Below are positions 1 through 9,400 of a DNA stretch of 64,000 nt, piece by piece. The translations under genes and the position numbers were made by a program. Location: assembly GCF_036825875.1 (NCBI RefSeq), contig NZ_DAISXK010000011.1:1-64000 (forward strand). Reading direction: 5' to 3'. This DNA is from Paucihalobacter sp036825875. GTDB taxonomy: Bacteria; Bacteroidota; Bacteroidia; Flavobacteriales; Flavobacteriaceae. The notes below the pieces were generated by a model. That model did not search any database. It was not told the origin of the DNA and saw only the letters and a list, made by a program, of their open reading frames with translations. Each line of letters begins with the position of its first letter. The stretch's first letter is position 1.

Positions 1-1790
1 CCTAGTTGTTGGTATAGTTCCAATTCGCGATGGTAAAAAAACGATCCTCCTAAATCCGTGCCTGGTACTATAAAAATGCCTTTGTCTTTCATCATTTTTA
101 AGGTTTCCACAATTTTATCATAGCCTGCACGATAATCCCTATCGTCTTCATGCGAGGCAATTTCGGCCATAGCAACTTTATAACCACGCTGTGTGTTGGG
201 TGGCATATGATTTATAAAATCTTTAGTGCCTTCCCTAACTTCACCGTTCCTTGATGTCATGAGCGCTTCGTGAATGGCCAAAGTTGGATCGATAGCGGTT
301 TTATTCTCTAAAAATAAATCTATAGTTTCCTCTACTTTGGCACTATTCAAATCTATTTGTGGCAATCTTTTTAACGCCGTTAACCTAAGTAATGTTCTGG
401 TGTCTTCTTTTGGTTCTAAAACCCAACCTAGCATGGTTTGATTGATGTGGGTCATTTCGTCAAAACCTGCAAGCAACATAGCATTGGCATTAGAAAATGC
501 AGGTACATGGCCGCAAACAAACATGTTGTATTCCTTAGCTTTTTTAACGATGGTTGGCGCCCAATCCCCATTCATAGAATTGTAGAGTTTCACACCGTAA
601 AAGCCTTGATCGCGATAAGTATCTACCGCTGCTAAGGCTTCTGCTTCACTAGCTACAACAATGCCGCCATTAGCACTGTATTCACTTTTGCCTTCTATAA
701 AACCCAAACGGTGAATACGTGGTCCAGCCAAAACACCCGAATTGATTTTTGCAATTAATTCATCCAACACCTCATTATTGTTACCCATATCGCGAAACGA
801 AGTCACGCCTGCTAAAACATTTAACAAGGCATCTTCATCTCCAGTATGGGCATGCATTTCGTACATACCGGCTACTAAGGTGCCACCTGTGCCGTCAATT
901 ATTACCTCATCTTCACCTACCACGTCGGGTGCACTAATTCCTATAATACGATCACCTTCTACCAGTACTGACGATAGTTCTGTAAGTGACAACGTATTGG
1001 GATCAAATATTTTTACGTTGGCAATACGGACTTTTTTACCGTAGTTGTGGGCATATTCCTTTTGAAGGGCTTCAAATCGTTGGGTTGAATATTTTTCGGC
1101 ATAAGCACGGAGTTCCTTTTCTTTAGACTCAAAACCTTTCCTAACCGTCACTGACGATGGACTAATAAAGGCAAACAGGCGTTGATCGCTATCCGCTATA
1201 AAATAACTAGGATTTAAATCGGCACCAGAAATCGCATAAGTAGTAAGATTTACGGTAGTTGAATCGACTGTAATGCTGGTTTTTTCCATTTCGGTTAATT
1301 TTAGTGTTCCCGCTGGAAGTACAGCTGCCGAATTATCGACTGCTTTTAACAGACTACGCGCCGTGAGAATAGCCGAATATGGACTCCCCGACTGGTTTAC
1401 ATACCACAATGGCACTTCTACACTGGTGCTGTCGCTGCCAGTCGCATCCGTCCAAGAAGCCATGCTGCCATCAAAGGTGTAATGTTCATCTACAGCATTT
1501 CCAAAAGTAGTATTGCCAGTAATGTGCCATTCCACGGGGAAACCAGCAGCGTTTAAAACCAAGGTTTCTTTCATGGTAGGTCCACGACCGTTGTTTTTAT
1601 AGTCGAAATCTATGTTAATGGTGTCACCGGAGATTTGGGTGTTAAGATGCCCAACAACGGTGCTTCCAAATATAACCGAATAGTTTTCTTCGCCTTGATA
1701 ATTGATTAATGAGGATACCTCAGCTGTTTCTTGTTTGCATGAATTGAGCAATACTAAAATTATGAATAGATAAAGAAATGGTGTTTTCAT
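1..1790 (-). CDS. Exported lipoprotein amidohydrolase (C-terminus cut by window edge)
   Basis: Metal-dependent hydrolase of the amidohydrolase (imidazolonepropionase-like) superfamily, probably anchored in the envelope. The ATG at 1790 opens a signal sequence ending LLNSC, so Cys18 is the likely lipidation site. About 300 residues of beta-rich sequence without a recognised motif precede the catalytic domain. That domain starts with GTGGTLVAGMYEMHAHTG near residue 311, where HxH would bind metal, and continues with GHVPAF and EMTHINQT near residues 425-450, which carry further expected metal-ligand histidines. About 596 codons are open up to base 1 and the stop lies outside the window. Substrate cannot be told; relatives act on dipeptides or cyclic amides. 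Transcribed alone, with 165 bases separating it from the transporter gene downstream of pflA. Confidence 0.8.
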   Translation of the reverse strand, partial: MKTPFLYLFIILVLLNSCKQETAEVSSLINYQGEENYSVIFGSTVVGHLNTQISGDTINIDFDYKNNGRGPTMKETLVLNAAGFPVEWHITGNTTFGNAVDEHYTFDGSMASWTDATGSDSTSVEVPLWYVNQSGSPYSAILTARSLLKAVDNSAAVLPAGTLKLTEMEKTSITVDSTTVNLTTYAISGADLNPSYFIADSDQRLFAFISPSSVTVRKGFESKEKELRAYAEKYSTQRFEALQKEYAHNYGKKVRIANVKIFDPNTLSLTELSSVLVEGDRIIGISAPDVVGEDEVIIDGTGGTLVAGMYEMHAHTGDEDALLNVLAGVTSFRDMGNNNEVLDELIAKINSGVLAGPRIHRLGFIEGKSEYSANGGIVVASEAEALAAVDTYRDQGFYGVKLYNSMNGDWAPTIVKKAKEYNMFVCGHVPAFSNANAMLLAGFDEMTHINQTMLGWVLEPKEDTRTLLRLTALKRLPQIDLNSAKVEETIDLFLENKTAIDPTLAIHEALMTSRNGEVREGTKDFINHMPPNTQRGYKVAMAEIASHEDDRDYRAGYDKIVETLKMMKDKGIFIVPGTDLGGSFFYHRELELYQQL

Positions 1791-1955
1791 AGTGGGTTGG
1801 TTTGTAATTATGTCTAAATATAGTAATTTAACGGGTTGGATCCATGCTTATAGGTAAGCCATTTTTAAATGAGTGCTTATTATAATAAATAAATACAAGA
1901 ATCGGTTTGGGAGTATGGTTGATAAGACCAGTTTAACCACAGTATCTTACAATTG

Positions 1956-3230
1956 CTACAAATCCACCATAACCTCATCGGCCTTTTTATAAGCCAGATT
2001 AACGGAACGTTTCATCAATAAGGACACCACAAAAGCAATTAAAAACATGCCAGAAAACACTCTTAAGGTAATATCTAAAGAACCAGTAGCTTTTAACACC
2101 ACATCATAAATGGTTGGCCCAACAACTCCAGCCAAAGCCCAACCAGCAAGTACCATACCGTGAATGGCACCCAATTGCTTGGTTCCGAATAAATCGCCCA
2201 AAAAGGCTGGTAAAGTGGCAAAGCCGCCGCCATACATGGTAATCACCGTAAATAAAACGATTAAGAATGTTAATTCAACCGTAATTTGAGGAAGAAAATA
2301 AAAAGCCAGTATTTGAAAGGCGAAAAATAGCACATAGGTATTAGAACGCCCCAAATAATCGGAAAGACTGGACCAAAACAAACGTCCGAGTCCGTTAAAC
2401 ACCCCAATTAAGCCCACCACCGTGGCCGCCTGCATGGGTGTGTAGTTCAATTTTTCTTGCACCATGGGGCTGGCCGCTGCAATAATGGCAATGCCGCAAG
2501 TGATATTGATAAACATCATGATCCAGATATAATAAAAGCGTATGGAACTTAGCGCTTCTTTAGAAGTCATATTAGAAATATCGGCTTTGATGTTGCCCGA
2601 TGCTTCTTGACTAAAACCAGTTGGACTGTAGCCTACTGGCGGTCGTTCAATATAAAGCGCCGAAACGATTATTAAAACCATATAAATGATGCCTAAAATA
2701 TAGAAAGCATTTGATATACCCACCGTTTCAAAAAGCGACTGCATCATTGGGCCAAATATTAAAGCTGAAAAACCAAAACCCATGATGGCCATGCCTGTTG
2801 CCAGTCCGCGTTTGTCTGGAAACCATTTAACCAAAGTGCTCACTGGTGTGATGTAACCGAGCCCGAGTCCGATACCACCAATAACTCCATAACATAGGTA
2901 AAATAAGGCAAGTGATTCTAAATATACCGCCAAACCTGAACCTAATATTCCGATACCGTAAAACAAACCAGCCGTAATCCCGCTTACTCTAGGGCCTACT
3001 TTTTCAACCCAAGGTCCTAAAAAGGCCGCTGAAATACCTAAAAATAAAATGGCCAATTTAAACGCCCATTTTATGGTGCTACCTTCCACATCAAAAATGT
3101 CTTTTACAGGGTTTGTTATAACCGAATAGGCATACACCGACCCTATAGAAATGTGAATACCAATGGCAGATAAAGCGATTAACCAGCGATTTTTAATGTT
3201 AGGATGTATCATACTTTGCGTTTTATCCAT
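1956..3230 (-). CDS. OFA-family (oxalate/formate antiporter-like) MFS transporter
   Basis: Twelve-segment major facilitator of about 424 residues. The sequence resembles the oxalate/formate antiporter group, with an early ISIGSVYAYSV helix, the loop motif DKRGLATGMAIMGFG and a GLGRLFWSSLSDYLGR segment in the second half. A longer frame reaches 3260, but that start lies inside pflA; the ATG at 3230 (MDKTQSMIHPN) follows the pflA stop by 7 bases and fits the family better. It is the last gene of the pflB-pflA unit, so export of formate or exchange of a related carboxylate is the obvious job. That is inferred from context; OFA members also carry other monocarboxylates. Confidence 0.82.
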   Translation of the reverse strand: MDKTQSMIHPNIKNRWLIALSAIGIHISIGSVYAYSVITNPVKDIFDVEGSTIKWAFKLAILFLGISAAFLGPWVEKVGPRVSGITAGLFYGIGILGSGLAVYLESLALFYLCYGVIGGIGLGLGYITPVSTLVKWFPDKRGLATGMAIMGFGFSALIFGPMMQSLFETVGISNAFYILGIIYMVLIIVSALYIERPPVGYSPTGFSQEASGNIKADISNMTSKEALSSIRFYYIWIMMFINITCGIAIIAAASPMVQEKLNYTPMQAATVVGLIGVFNGLGRLFWSSLSDYLGRSNTYVLFFAFQILAFYFLPQITVELTFLIVLFTVITMYGGGFATLPAFLGDLFGTKQLGAIHGMVLAGWALAGVVGPTIYDVVLKATGSLDITLRVFSGMFLIAFVVSLLMKRSVNLAYKKADEVMVDL

Positions 3231-3237
3231 AACGGAT

Positions 3238-3990
3238 TTAATTAATACTAATATTTTCAAATGAGGGTTGCAACAGGGCTTTGGCCTCTAAAAGTTCGGT
3301 TGCTGTATTTTCGCGGGCATCTTTGAGTTGGTATTCCCAACCCAAGGATTCCCACTTATGCACGCCTAATTTATGATAGGGCAAAATTTCAAGTTTCTCA
3401 ATTGTGGTAAAGTCCTTAAAATAAGTTCCCAAGGCTTGCAACAGTTCAGGTTTATTGGTTAAACCCGGAACGAGGACGTAACGCAGCCACATAGCTTTAC
3501 CTGTCTTTTCGCGGTGTTGTGCAAAATTAAAAGTGGTTTGGTGGTTTTTCATACCAGTTAGGTATTGATAGCCTTCCTCAGTCATATGCTTGATATCTAG
3601 CAGCACCAAATCGGTATAGTCGTCTAATAATTCTCTTACAAAATGATTCAAGATACGACCGTTGGTGTCTATGGCGGTATGAATGCCTTCAGCCTTCAAA
3701 AGTTTAAAAAAGGGTATCAATGCTTTGGCTTGCAGCAATGGTTCGCCACCAGAGACGGTTACACCGCCATACTTTCCGAAGTAAGGTTTGGCCTTCATCA
3801 CCATATCAAAGAGTGCTTTTATGGTATGAGGTTCACCACCTTCCATTGCTATGGTATCGGGATTGTGACAGTATAAACACTTAAGCTTACACCCTTGCAA
3901 AAAAATCACAAACCTAATACCGGGACCGTCGTGGGTGCCAAAGCTTTCGATAGAATGAACGTTTAGTATAGTGTCTGGTAAAATAGTCAT
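3238..3990 (-). CDS. pflA: Pyruvate formate-lyase activating enzyme
   Basis: Radical SAM activase of 250 residues, the usual size. The 4Fe-4S cluster motif CKLKCLYC (CxxxCxxC) lies near residue 34, preceded by the family signature ESFGTHDGPGIRFVIFLQGC. A GGEPLLQ segment contributes to SAM binding and KHM..LTG..N follows. The enzyme uses SAM to place the glycyl radical on PflB, whose gene lies directly upstream. An intrinsic terminator separates the two genes, so pflA is probably made in smaller amounts than pflB, in line with its catalytic role. Acts in the cytoplasm under anoxic conditions. Confidence 0.95.
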   Translation of the reverse strand: MTILPDTILNVHSIESFGTHDGPGIRFVIFLQGCKLKCLYCHNPDTIAMEGGEPHTIKALFDMVMKAKPYFGKYGGVTVSGGEPLLQAKALIPFFKLLKAEGIHTAIDTNGRILNHFVRELLDDYTDLVLLDIKHMTEEGYQYLTGMKNHQTTFNFAQHREKTGKAMWLRYVLVPGLTNKPELLQALGTYFKDFTTIEKLEILPYHKLGVHKWESLGWEYQLKDARENTATELLEAKALLQPSFENISIN

Positions 3991-4001
3991 AGTCTTACTT
4001 T

Positions 4002-4046
4002 AAAAAAAGCACCTTATTAAATGTAGGCCATTCAAACAGGTGCTTT
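4002..4046 (-). terminator. Intrinsic terminator between pflB and pflA
   Basis: On the minus strand AAAGCACCT and AGGTGCTTT form a 9-bp perfect stem with a 23-base loop, followed by an unbroken run of seven T. It lies 13 bases after the pflB stop and before the pflA start, so part of the transcripts should end here. Confidence 0.8.
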
Positions 4047-4058
4047 AAATAGTACATA

Positions 4059-6284
4059 TTACATCGACTCGTGGAATGATCTTGAAATCACTTCCATTTG
4101 CTGCTCACGGGTGAGTCGAACAAAATTAACTGCATAACCCGATACCCTGATGGTAAGTTGCGGGTAAGCTTCTGGATGTTCCATGGCATCTAATAAGGTG
4201 TCCTTGTCTAACACATTGATATTGATATGTTGGGCCTTGTTAGAAAAATACCCATCTAAAATAGATATCAGATTTTGAACGCGCGTTTCAACATCGGCAC
4301 CTAATGATTTTGGAACCACCGAAAAGGTATTGGAAATGCCGTCTTGTGCATCTTCATATCTAATTTTTGCAACCGAATTTAGAGAGGCAATAGCGCCCAT
4401 TTCATCACGACCATGCATAGGATTCGCGCCGGGTGCAAAAGGAACACCCAAAGCTCTGCCATCCGGAGTAGCGCCTGTTTTTTTACCATACACCACGTTA
4501 GAGGTAATTGTTAACACCGATAAGGTTGGTGTGGCATTTTTATAGATTATAAACTGCTTCAACTCATTGTTGAAGTCGGATACCGCTTGCACTGCCAAAG
4601 CATCTACCCTATCGTCGTCATTACCGTATTTAGGAAACGCACCTTCAATGCTGAAATCTACTATTAAGCCGTCTTCATTTCTTATGGGTTTTACCTTCGC
4701 ATATTTTATGGCCGACAACGAATCCGCAACGATTGATAGTCCGGCAATACCGTAAGCAATATCAATATGCGGATTGGTATCTATAAGTGCCATCTGTGCT
4801 TTTTCGTAATAATACTTATCGTGCATGTAGTGAATAATATTCATGGTATCGCAATACACACGTGCTACTTCTTGCATGGCTACTTTAAAGTTAATCATCA
4901 CCTTATTAAAATCAAGGTATTCATCTTTATCGATAGGAACACCTTCAAGCACTTGTTCACCCGTTAACTCGCATCTACCGCCATTAATAGCCAATAGTAA
5001 GGTTTTGGCAAGATTGGTACGGGCTCCAAAAAACTGAATGGATTTGCCTAAATCCTGGTGCGATACGCAGCAGGCAATACCGTAATCGTCCGAACCTCTA
5101 CTGTCGCGCATCAGTGCATCGTTTTCAAACTGTAATGAAGAGGTTTCAATCGCTACTTTTGCACAAAATTCTTTAAAGTTTTCGGGTAAATCTTCAGACC
5201 AAAGCACGGTCATATTAGGTTCGGGTGAAGCACCCAAATTATAGAGTGTATTTAAAAAACGGAAAGATGTTTTGGTAACTTTTGTGCGACCATCATGAAA
5301 CATTCCGCCTATAGCTTCGGTAACCCAAGTAGGATCGCCTGCAAAAATTTCGTCGTATGCCTGCATTCGCAAGTGGCGTACCACTCTTAATTTCATGACA
5401 AACTGGTCTATGTATTCTTGTGCTTCTGCTTCGGTAATTAAACCTTGCTGCAAATCGTTTTCAATATAGATATCAAGAAAGGTTGATACATTGCCTAGCG
5501 ACATGGCAGCACCATCTTGCTCTTTTACTGCAGCCAGATAAGCCATGTAAGTCCATTGCACTGCTTCGCGCGCATTTGTAGCGGGTTTTGATAAATCTAT
5601 TGAATATGAATTACCTAGAGTTTTCATGGCATTTAAAGCCTTGATTTGCTCCGATACTTCTTCTCTCAATCTAATGACATCCTCGGTCATTGGACCAGTA
5701 ATACTGGCTAAATCCTTGATTTTGGATTCAATTAAAAAATCAATTCCGTAAAGGGCAATACGTCTGTAGTCACCAATAATTCTACCTCTGGCATAATTAT
5801 CAGGTAAGCCTGTTAAAATACCGAGTGAACGGTAGTTTCTAATCTCGTCGTTGTAGGCATCAAAAACACCATCGTTGTGGGTTTTAACGTATTTTGAAAA
5901 CAGCTCTGTTAGTTTTTCGTTTGGTACCTTGCCATGTTCGGATAAAGCCTTTTCAACCACTTTAAAACCTCCGAAAGGTTTCATGGCACGCTTTAAAAGT
6001 GCATCGGTTTGTAAGCCAACAATAATTTCATTGTCTTTATCTATATAGCCGGGTCCAAAGGCGTCTATAGTTGAAATGGTTTCTGTATCCACACTTCTAA
6101 CGCCGTTATTAGCGCGTTCTTCGGCCATAGCTTGGGTACAAATATCCCACAGCTTTAGTGTGCGCTTGGTCGGACCTTCTAAAAAAGCACTGGTTCCGTG
6201 ATAGGGTGTGATATTATTAAACACAAAATCCCGAACGTTTACAGTTTTTGTCCAGGAACCACTAATAAATTTTGTTACTTCCAT
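4059..6284 (-). CDS. pflB: Formate C-acetyltransferase (pyruvate formate-lyase)
   Basis: Glycyl-radical enzyme converting pyruvate and CoA to acetyl-CoA and formate. The length of 741 residues is typical. The catalytic adjacent cysteines are in GIACCVSHQDLGK, and the radical-bearing glycine is in RVSGYAVNFVRL close to the C-terminus. The substrate-pocket stretch SFRFLNTLYNLGASPEPN is also present. First gene of the unit pflB-pflA-OFA transporter. Upstream are a TAATTTTG promoter element and a palindromic site resembling an Fnr/Crp operator, which suggests induction under low oxygen. Presence of PFL points to a facultative or microaerophilic lifestyle. Confidence 0.97.
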   Translation of the reverse strand: MEVTKFISGSWTKTVNVRDFVFNNITPYHGTSAFLEGPTKRTLKLWDICTQAMAEERANNGVRSVDTETISTIDAFGPGYIDKDNEIIVGLQTDALLKRAMKPFGGFKVVEKALSEHGKVPNEKLTELFSKYVKTHNDGVFDAYNDEIRNYRSLGILTGLPDNYARGRIIGDYRRIALYGIDFLIESKIKDLASITGPMTEDVIRLREEVSEQIKALNAMKTLGNSYSIDLSKPATNAREAVQWTYMAYLAAVKEQDGAAMSLGNVSTFLDIYIENDLQQGLITEAEAQEYIDQFVMKLRVVRHLRMQAYDEIFAGDPTWVTEAIGGMFHDGRTKVTKTSFRFLNTLYNLGASPEPNMTVLWSEDLPENFKEFCAKVAIETSSLQFENDALMRDSRGSDDYGIACCVSHQDLGKSIQFFGARTNLAKTLLLAINGGRCELTGEQVLEGVPIDKDEYLDFNKVMINFKVAMQEVARVYCDTMNIIHYMHDKYYYEKAQMALIDTNPHIDIAYGIAGLSIVADSLSAIKYAKVKPIRNEDGLIVDFSIEGAFPKYGNDDDRVDALAVQAVSDFNNELKQFIIYKNATPTLSVLTITSNVVYGKKTGATPDGRALGVPFAPGANPMHGRDEMGAIASLNSVAKIRYEDAQDGISNTFSVVPKSLGADVETRVQNLISILDGYFSNKAQHININVLDKDTLLDAMEHPEAYPQLTIRVSGYAVNFVRLTREQQMEVISRSFHESM

Positions 6285-6324
6285 AATGTGAATCTTATAA
6301 GTAATGTTAGGTTTTTACCTAGCA

Positions 6325-6332
6325 CAAAATTA
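6325..6332 (-). promoter_or_regulatory. pflB promoter -7 element
   Basis: TAATTTTG on the minus strand matches the Bacteroidota -7 consensus TAnnTTTG exactly and would start RNA near 6321, about 36 bases before the pflB ATG. No TTG is found at the expected -33 distance, which would fit an activator-dependent promoter. Confidence 0.55.
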
Positions 6333-6354
6333 GATTCAAACAGATTGTTTTTTG

Positions 6355-6368
6355 ATGATATTCGTCAT
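6355..6368 (-). promoter_or_regulatory. Candidate Fnr/Crp-family operator upstream of pflB
   Basis: Minus strand ATGACGAATATCAT has the architecture TGA-N6-TCA and matches TTGATnnnnATCAA at seven of ten defined bases. Its centre is about 41 bases upstream of the predicted pflB start site, the position used by class II activators. Confidence 0.45.
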
Positions 6369-6776
6369 GTTTGTATGCTTGGAATCCTTTTAAAATATTG
6401 AAATAGTGAACGAAAACGTTTGAAGTTTGGGCATTCGAAATGTGTTAAATTTTAAAACATTTTGGTTTAAAATTAATATAGTGTGAATTGTTGCTGAAGT
6501 CTTCAAAAAAATGTTGAGATGTGACAGTTTTTCCATGAATCTGAACTAAATCTTGTAGGTGGTTAAACACCTGTAATAACCCTCACATAAGCCATGAATC
6601 CAAGGTATGCCGTGGATTTAAACAAGATCAATAAGGCCTATAATTATCAATTACTATTAAAATGACACTGAGATATTTACAAACATCTTTAAGTTATATG
6701 TAAGGAATATGAGTCCCATTTTGGATAGATTTACCAAAAGGTATAAAGCAACTAAAATAATCAAAAACAAACACAG

Positions 6777-7517
6777 ATGGATCTAAAAAACAAAGTAGTA
6801 ATGATTACAGGTGCCTCCAGCGGCATTGGGAAAGCAACGGCTATGAAATTAGCCAAAGAAGGCGCCTCAGTAGTTTTATGTGCCCGAAGTGAAGACGAAC
6901 TAAACACCTTAAAAGATAAGATTGTTAAAAATGGTGGAAAGGCGATCGTGGTAAAAACGGATGTAACCAAATCCGCCGACCTAAAAGAAGCAGTGTCGCA
7001 GACTATTAAAGAATATGGTAGTGTTGATGTGTTGGTAAATAATGCCGGACTGATGCCACTCTCTCTCATCGAAAAGCTAAAAACCGATGAATGGGAAAAA
7101 ATGGTAGATGTTAACATCAAAGGCGTACTCAACGGCGTAGCCGCGGTATTACCGACCATGAAAAAAAACAAAAGCGGACATATCATCAACATGTCGTCTT
7201 CGGCAGCACACAATTATTTTCCCGGCGGTGCTGTGTATTGCGCCACCAAGGTCGCAGTTAAAATGTTTTCCGAAGGCTTACGAAAAGAGTTAGCGCCTCA
7301 ATATGGTATCAACATTACCTCTATCGAACCAGGTGCGGTAGACACTAGTCTGTTTGAAACCATTACCGATGCCGATATAAAAGAGAAACTAAAAGACATG
7401 AAAGAAATGACCAAACTAGAAGCTGAGGATATAGCCAACGCTATTTTCTATGCCTTAAATCAGCCCACTAGAGTTAATATTAACGACGTCTACATAATGC
7501 CAACAGAACAAGGCTAA
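6777..7517 (+). CDS. SDR family oxidoreductase
   Basis: Classical short-chain dehydrogenase, 246 residues, NAD(P)-binding Rossmann fold. The nucleotide-binding motif is TGASSGIG at residues 11-18; VNNAGLMP supports the core, and the catalytic set is MSSSAAH with YCATK. Arginine at CARSEDE after the second strand hints at NADP preference. The sequence resembles the YdfG/serine dehydrogenase-like SDR group, but the substrate is not readable. It lies 22 bases upstream of an aldehyde dehydrogenase gene on the same strand, so the two may be co-transcribed and work on successive alcohol and aldehyde oxidation states. Confidence 0.88.
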   Translation: MDLKNKVVMITGASSGIGKATAMKLAKEGASVVLCARSEDELNTLKDKIVKNGGKAIVVKTDVTKSADLKEAVSQTIKEYGSVDVLVNNAGLMPLSLIEKLKTDEWEKMVDVNIKGVLNGVAAVLPTMKKNKSGHIINMSSSAAHNYFPGGAVYCATKVAVKMFSEGLRKELAPQYGINITSIEPGAVDTSLFETITDADIKEKLKDMKEMTKLEAEDIANAIFYALNQPTRVNINDVYIMPTEQG

Positions 7518-7539
7518 TCAAACTTAAAATAATACCATT

Positions 7540-8922
7540 ATGAGTAAAGAAAAAACAATAGCAACCATCAACCCCACAAACGGTAAAATTCTGAATCGTT
7601 ATAAATACATAACGGACAAAGCATTACAAGATGCCATTACAAAATGTCATAAAGCTTTTATGATATGGAGAGAAGTAAGTCCTGAAAATCGTGCAAAAGT
7701 TATTAAGGCCATCGGAAAAGAATTGATGAAGTCCAAAGAAGAATTGTCACAATTAATGACCGATGAAATGGGAAAAACTTTAGAGCATAGCAGGCAAGAA
7801 ATAGATTTATGCGCTGCCATTTGTAATTATACCGCTAAAATCGGACCCAAAGAACTAAAAACAGAAGAACGCGATATGCTAAACGGCAACAAAGGACGTG
7901 TGTCTTATGCACCGATTGGCGTGGTGTATGGTATCCAGCCTTGGAACTATCCAAGCTATCAAGTAGTGCGCTATTCCATTGCAAGTCTTATGGGCGGCAA
8001 TGGTGTATTGTTGAAGCACGCCTCAAATGTCACCGGTTCCGGCAAACTGCTGGAGCAAATTTACCAAAGGACCGACATACCAGACGGTTTGTTTACCATA
8101 TTGATTATAAACCACGATCAATCCGATAGCGTAATAACCAATAAGCTGGTGCGTGGTGTTACCCTTACCGGAAGTCCAGAGGCAGGCAAGAAAATTGGAC
8201 AGAAAGCTACGGCGGCCTTAAAAAAATCTGTTTTGGAATTGGGCAGCAACGATGCCTATCTGGTTTTTGAAGATGCCGATATAGACCTTGCCGTTAAAGC
8301 TTCCGTAACAGGACGTATATATAACAATGGCGAAACTTGCATTGCTGCAAAGCGATTTATTGTAGTAGAAAAGGTTTATGATGAGTTTCGGGAGAAATTT
8401 GTAAAAGCCATGAGTAAGGTCAAAACAGGAAATCCTAATATTAAAAGTACCCAATTGGGTCCCATAGCACGTGAAGATCTCCGTGATGAACTGCACGAAC
8501 AAGTGTTAGCAAGTGTAAAGAAAGGCGCCAAGATAGCCTGTGGAGGAAAAATTCCGAATGGAGAAGGCTTTTTCTATCCCGCTACAGTTTTAGAAAATGT
8601 GAAGCCCGGACAGCCAGCCTACGAGGATGAATTTTTTGGACCCGTAGCTTCACTAATCAAAGCCAAGAACAATAAAGATGCCATGCGCATTGCTAACGAC
8701 AGTCGTTATGGACTTGGCGGTGGAATCTTCTCAAAAAACGAAGCCGCCGCCTTTGAAATAGCCGAGAAATACTTTGACACGGGTATGGTCTTTATCAATT
8801 CATTTGGTTTAGCTGATCCGGCCATGCCATTTGGTGGTGTTAAAGAATCGGGTTACGGTCGTGAACACGGTGGCTTTGGACTTAAAGAATTTGTAAATGT
8901 TAAAAGTGTAATGAAAAGGTAA
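7540..8922 (+). CDS. NAD(P)-dependent aldehyde dehydrogenase, succinate-semialdehyde type
   Basis: Aldehyde dehydrogenase of 460 residues, close in layout to the short YneI/Sad group of succinate-semialdehyde dehydrogenases. Visible hallmarks are IQPWNYPSYQVVRY, the glutamate in LELGSNDAYLVFEDADI, the catalytic cysteine in GETCIAAKR, and EEFFGPVA-like and MPFGGVKESGYGRE segments near the end. LELGSN differs from the common LELGG. The ATG at 7540 is preceded by an A-rich leader. It follows the SDR gene closely, consistent with a two-gene unit for aldehyde metabolism. Precise substrate is inferred, not shown. Confidence 0.88.
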   Translation: MSKEKTIATINPTNGKILNRYKYITDKALQDAITKCHKAFMIWREVSPENRAKVIKAIGKELMKSKEELSQLMTDEMGKTLEHSRQEIDLCAAICNYTAKIGPKELKTEERDMLNGNKGRVSYAPIGVVYGIQPWNYPSYQVVRYSIASLMGGNGVLLKHASNVTGSGKLLEQIYQRTDIPDGLFTILIINHDQSDSVITNKLVRGVTLTGSPEAGKKIGQKATAALKKSVLELGSNDAYLVFEDADIDLAVKASVTGRIYNNGETCIAAKRFIVVEKVYDEFREKFVKAMSKVKTGNPNIKSTQLGPIAREDLRDELHEQVLASVKKGAKIACGGKIPNGEGFFYPATVLENVKPGQPAYEDEFFGPVASLIKAKNNKDAMRIANDSRYGLGGGIFSKNEAAAFEIAEKYFDTGMVFINSFGLADPAMPFGGVKESGYGREHGGFGLKEFVNVKSVMKR

Positions 8923-9400
8923 AAGATGGATATCAACACAATAGCCTCAATTAAGTTGACAAAAGCTTCTAATACCTTTTTTTTGAGCCATACAACAACA
9001 CATGAATTCTTGCGCGCAGATGTATTAGATGGTTTTAACTATATTTTACTAATAAAGGGACTTTGATGAAATAGGGCGAGCGTTCATTAGCAGCGTGAAG
9101 AGACGCCGCGCTAAAGTTTGAGCGCTTTAATTTAACATAAAAACTTAGATATTAAAAGCCGAAACAACTCATCTTTCAAAATTTATTCTCCAGTTAATCA
9201 ACGAACATCGCCTAATCGCTGAACACTAAACTATCTGTTCTAACCTCTTACTTGTCTTTGAATGTTAAAGTAATTTTAAATAACCTTGTTTATTCAATAA
9301 TTAATGGTATAATACAAAGGAAGTCGATTGAATAAAAAATATAACAATTTTTTTAATGCGACAATTATAAATTAATAACACAAATAAACACAAACACATT
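8923..9400. other. 478-base spacer with candidate promoter for the YtxH module
   Basis: No open gene is seen. A GC-richer patch around 9075-9130 stands out from the AT-rich surroundings without coding signs. Near the downstream end TTGTTT (9286-9291) and TATAAT (9308-9313) are separated by 16 bases, an arrangement like a housekeeping promoter of Proteobacteria rather than the TAnnTTTG type; transcription would start about 80 bases before the YtxH gene. Confidence 0.4.
9286..9313 (+). promoter_or_regulatory. Possible sigma70-like promoter of the YtxH operon
   Basis: TTGTTT and a perfect TATAAT hexamer with 16 bases between them, upstream of the three-gene membrane-stress-like module. Flavobacterial housekeeping promoters normally use TAnnTTTG, so this may be coincidence in AT-rich DNA. 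Confidence 0.3.

Larger units (their letters stand above)
6285..6776. other. Divergent intergenic region between pflB and an SDR gene
   Basis: AT-rich 492-base spacer. The pflB-proximal part holds the promoter and operator described separately. Further along are a short inverted repeat AGGTG/CACCT (6557-6572) and another AATCCA/TGGATT around 6596-6617, neither followed by a T-run. No convincing TAnnTTTG element was found for the plus-strand SDR gene and no small gene is apparent. Confidence 0.5.

Noticed and set aside
6761..7213. Minus-strand 150-codon frame over the SDR gene
   Set aside because: Antisense shadow of a complete SDR with intact motifs.
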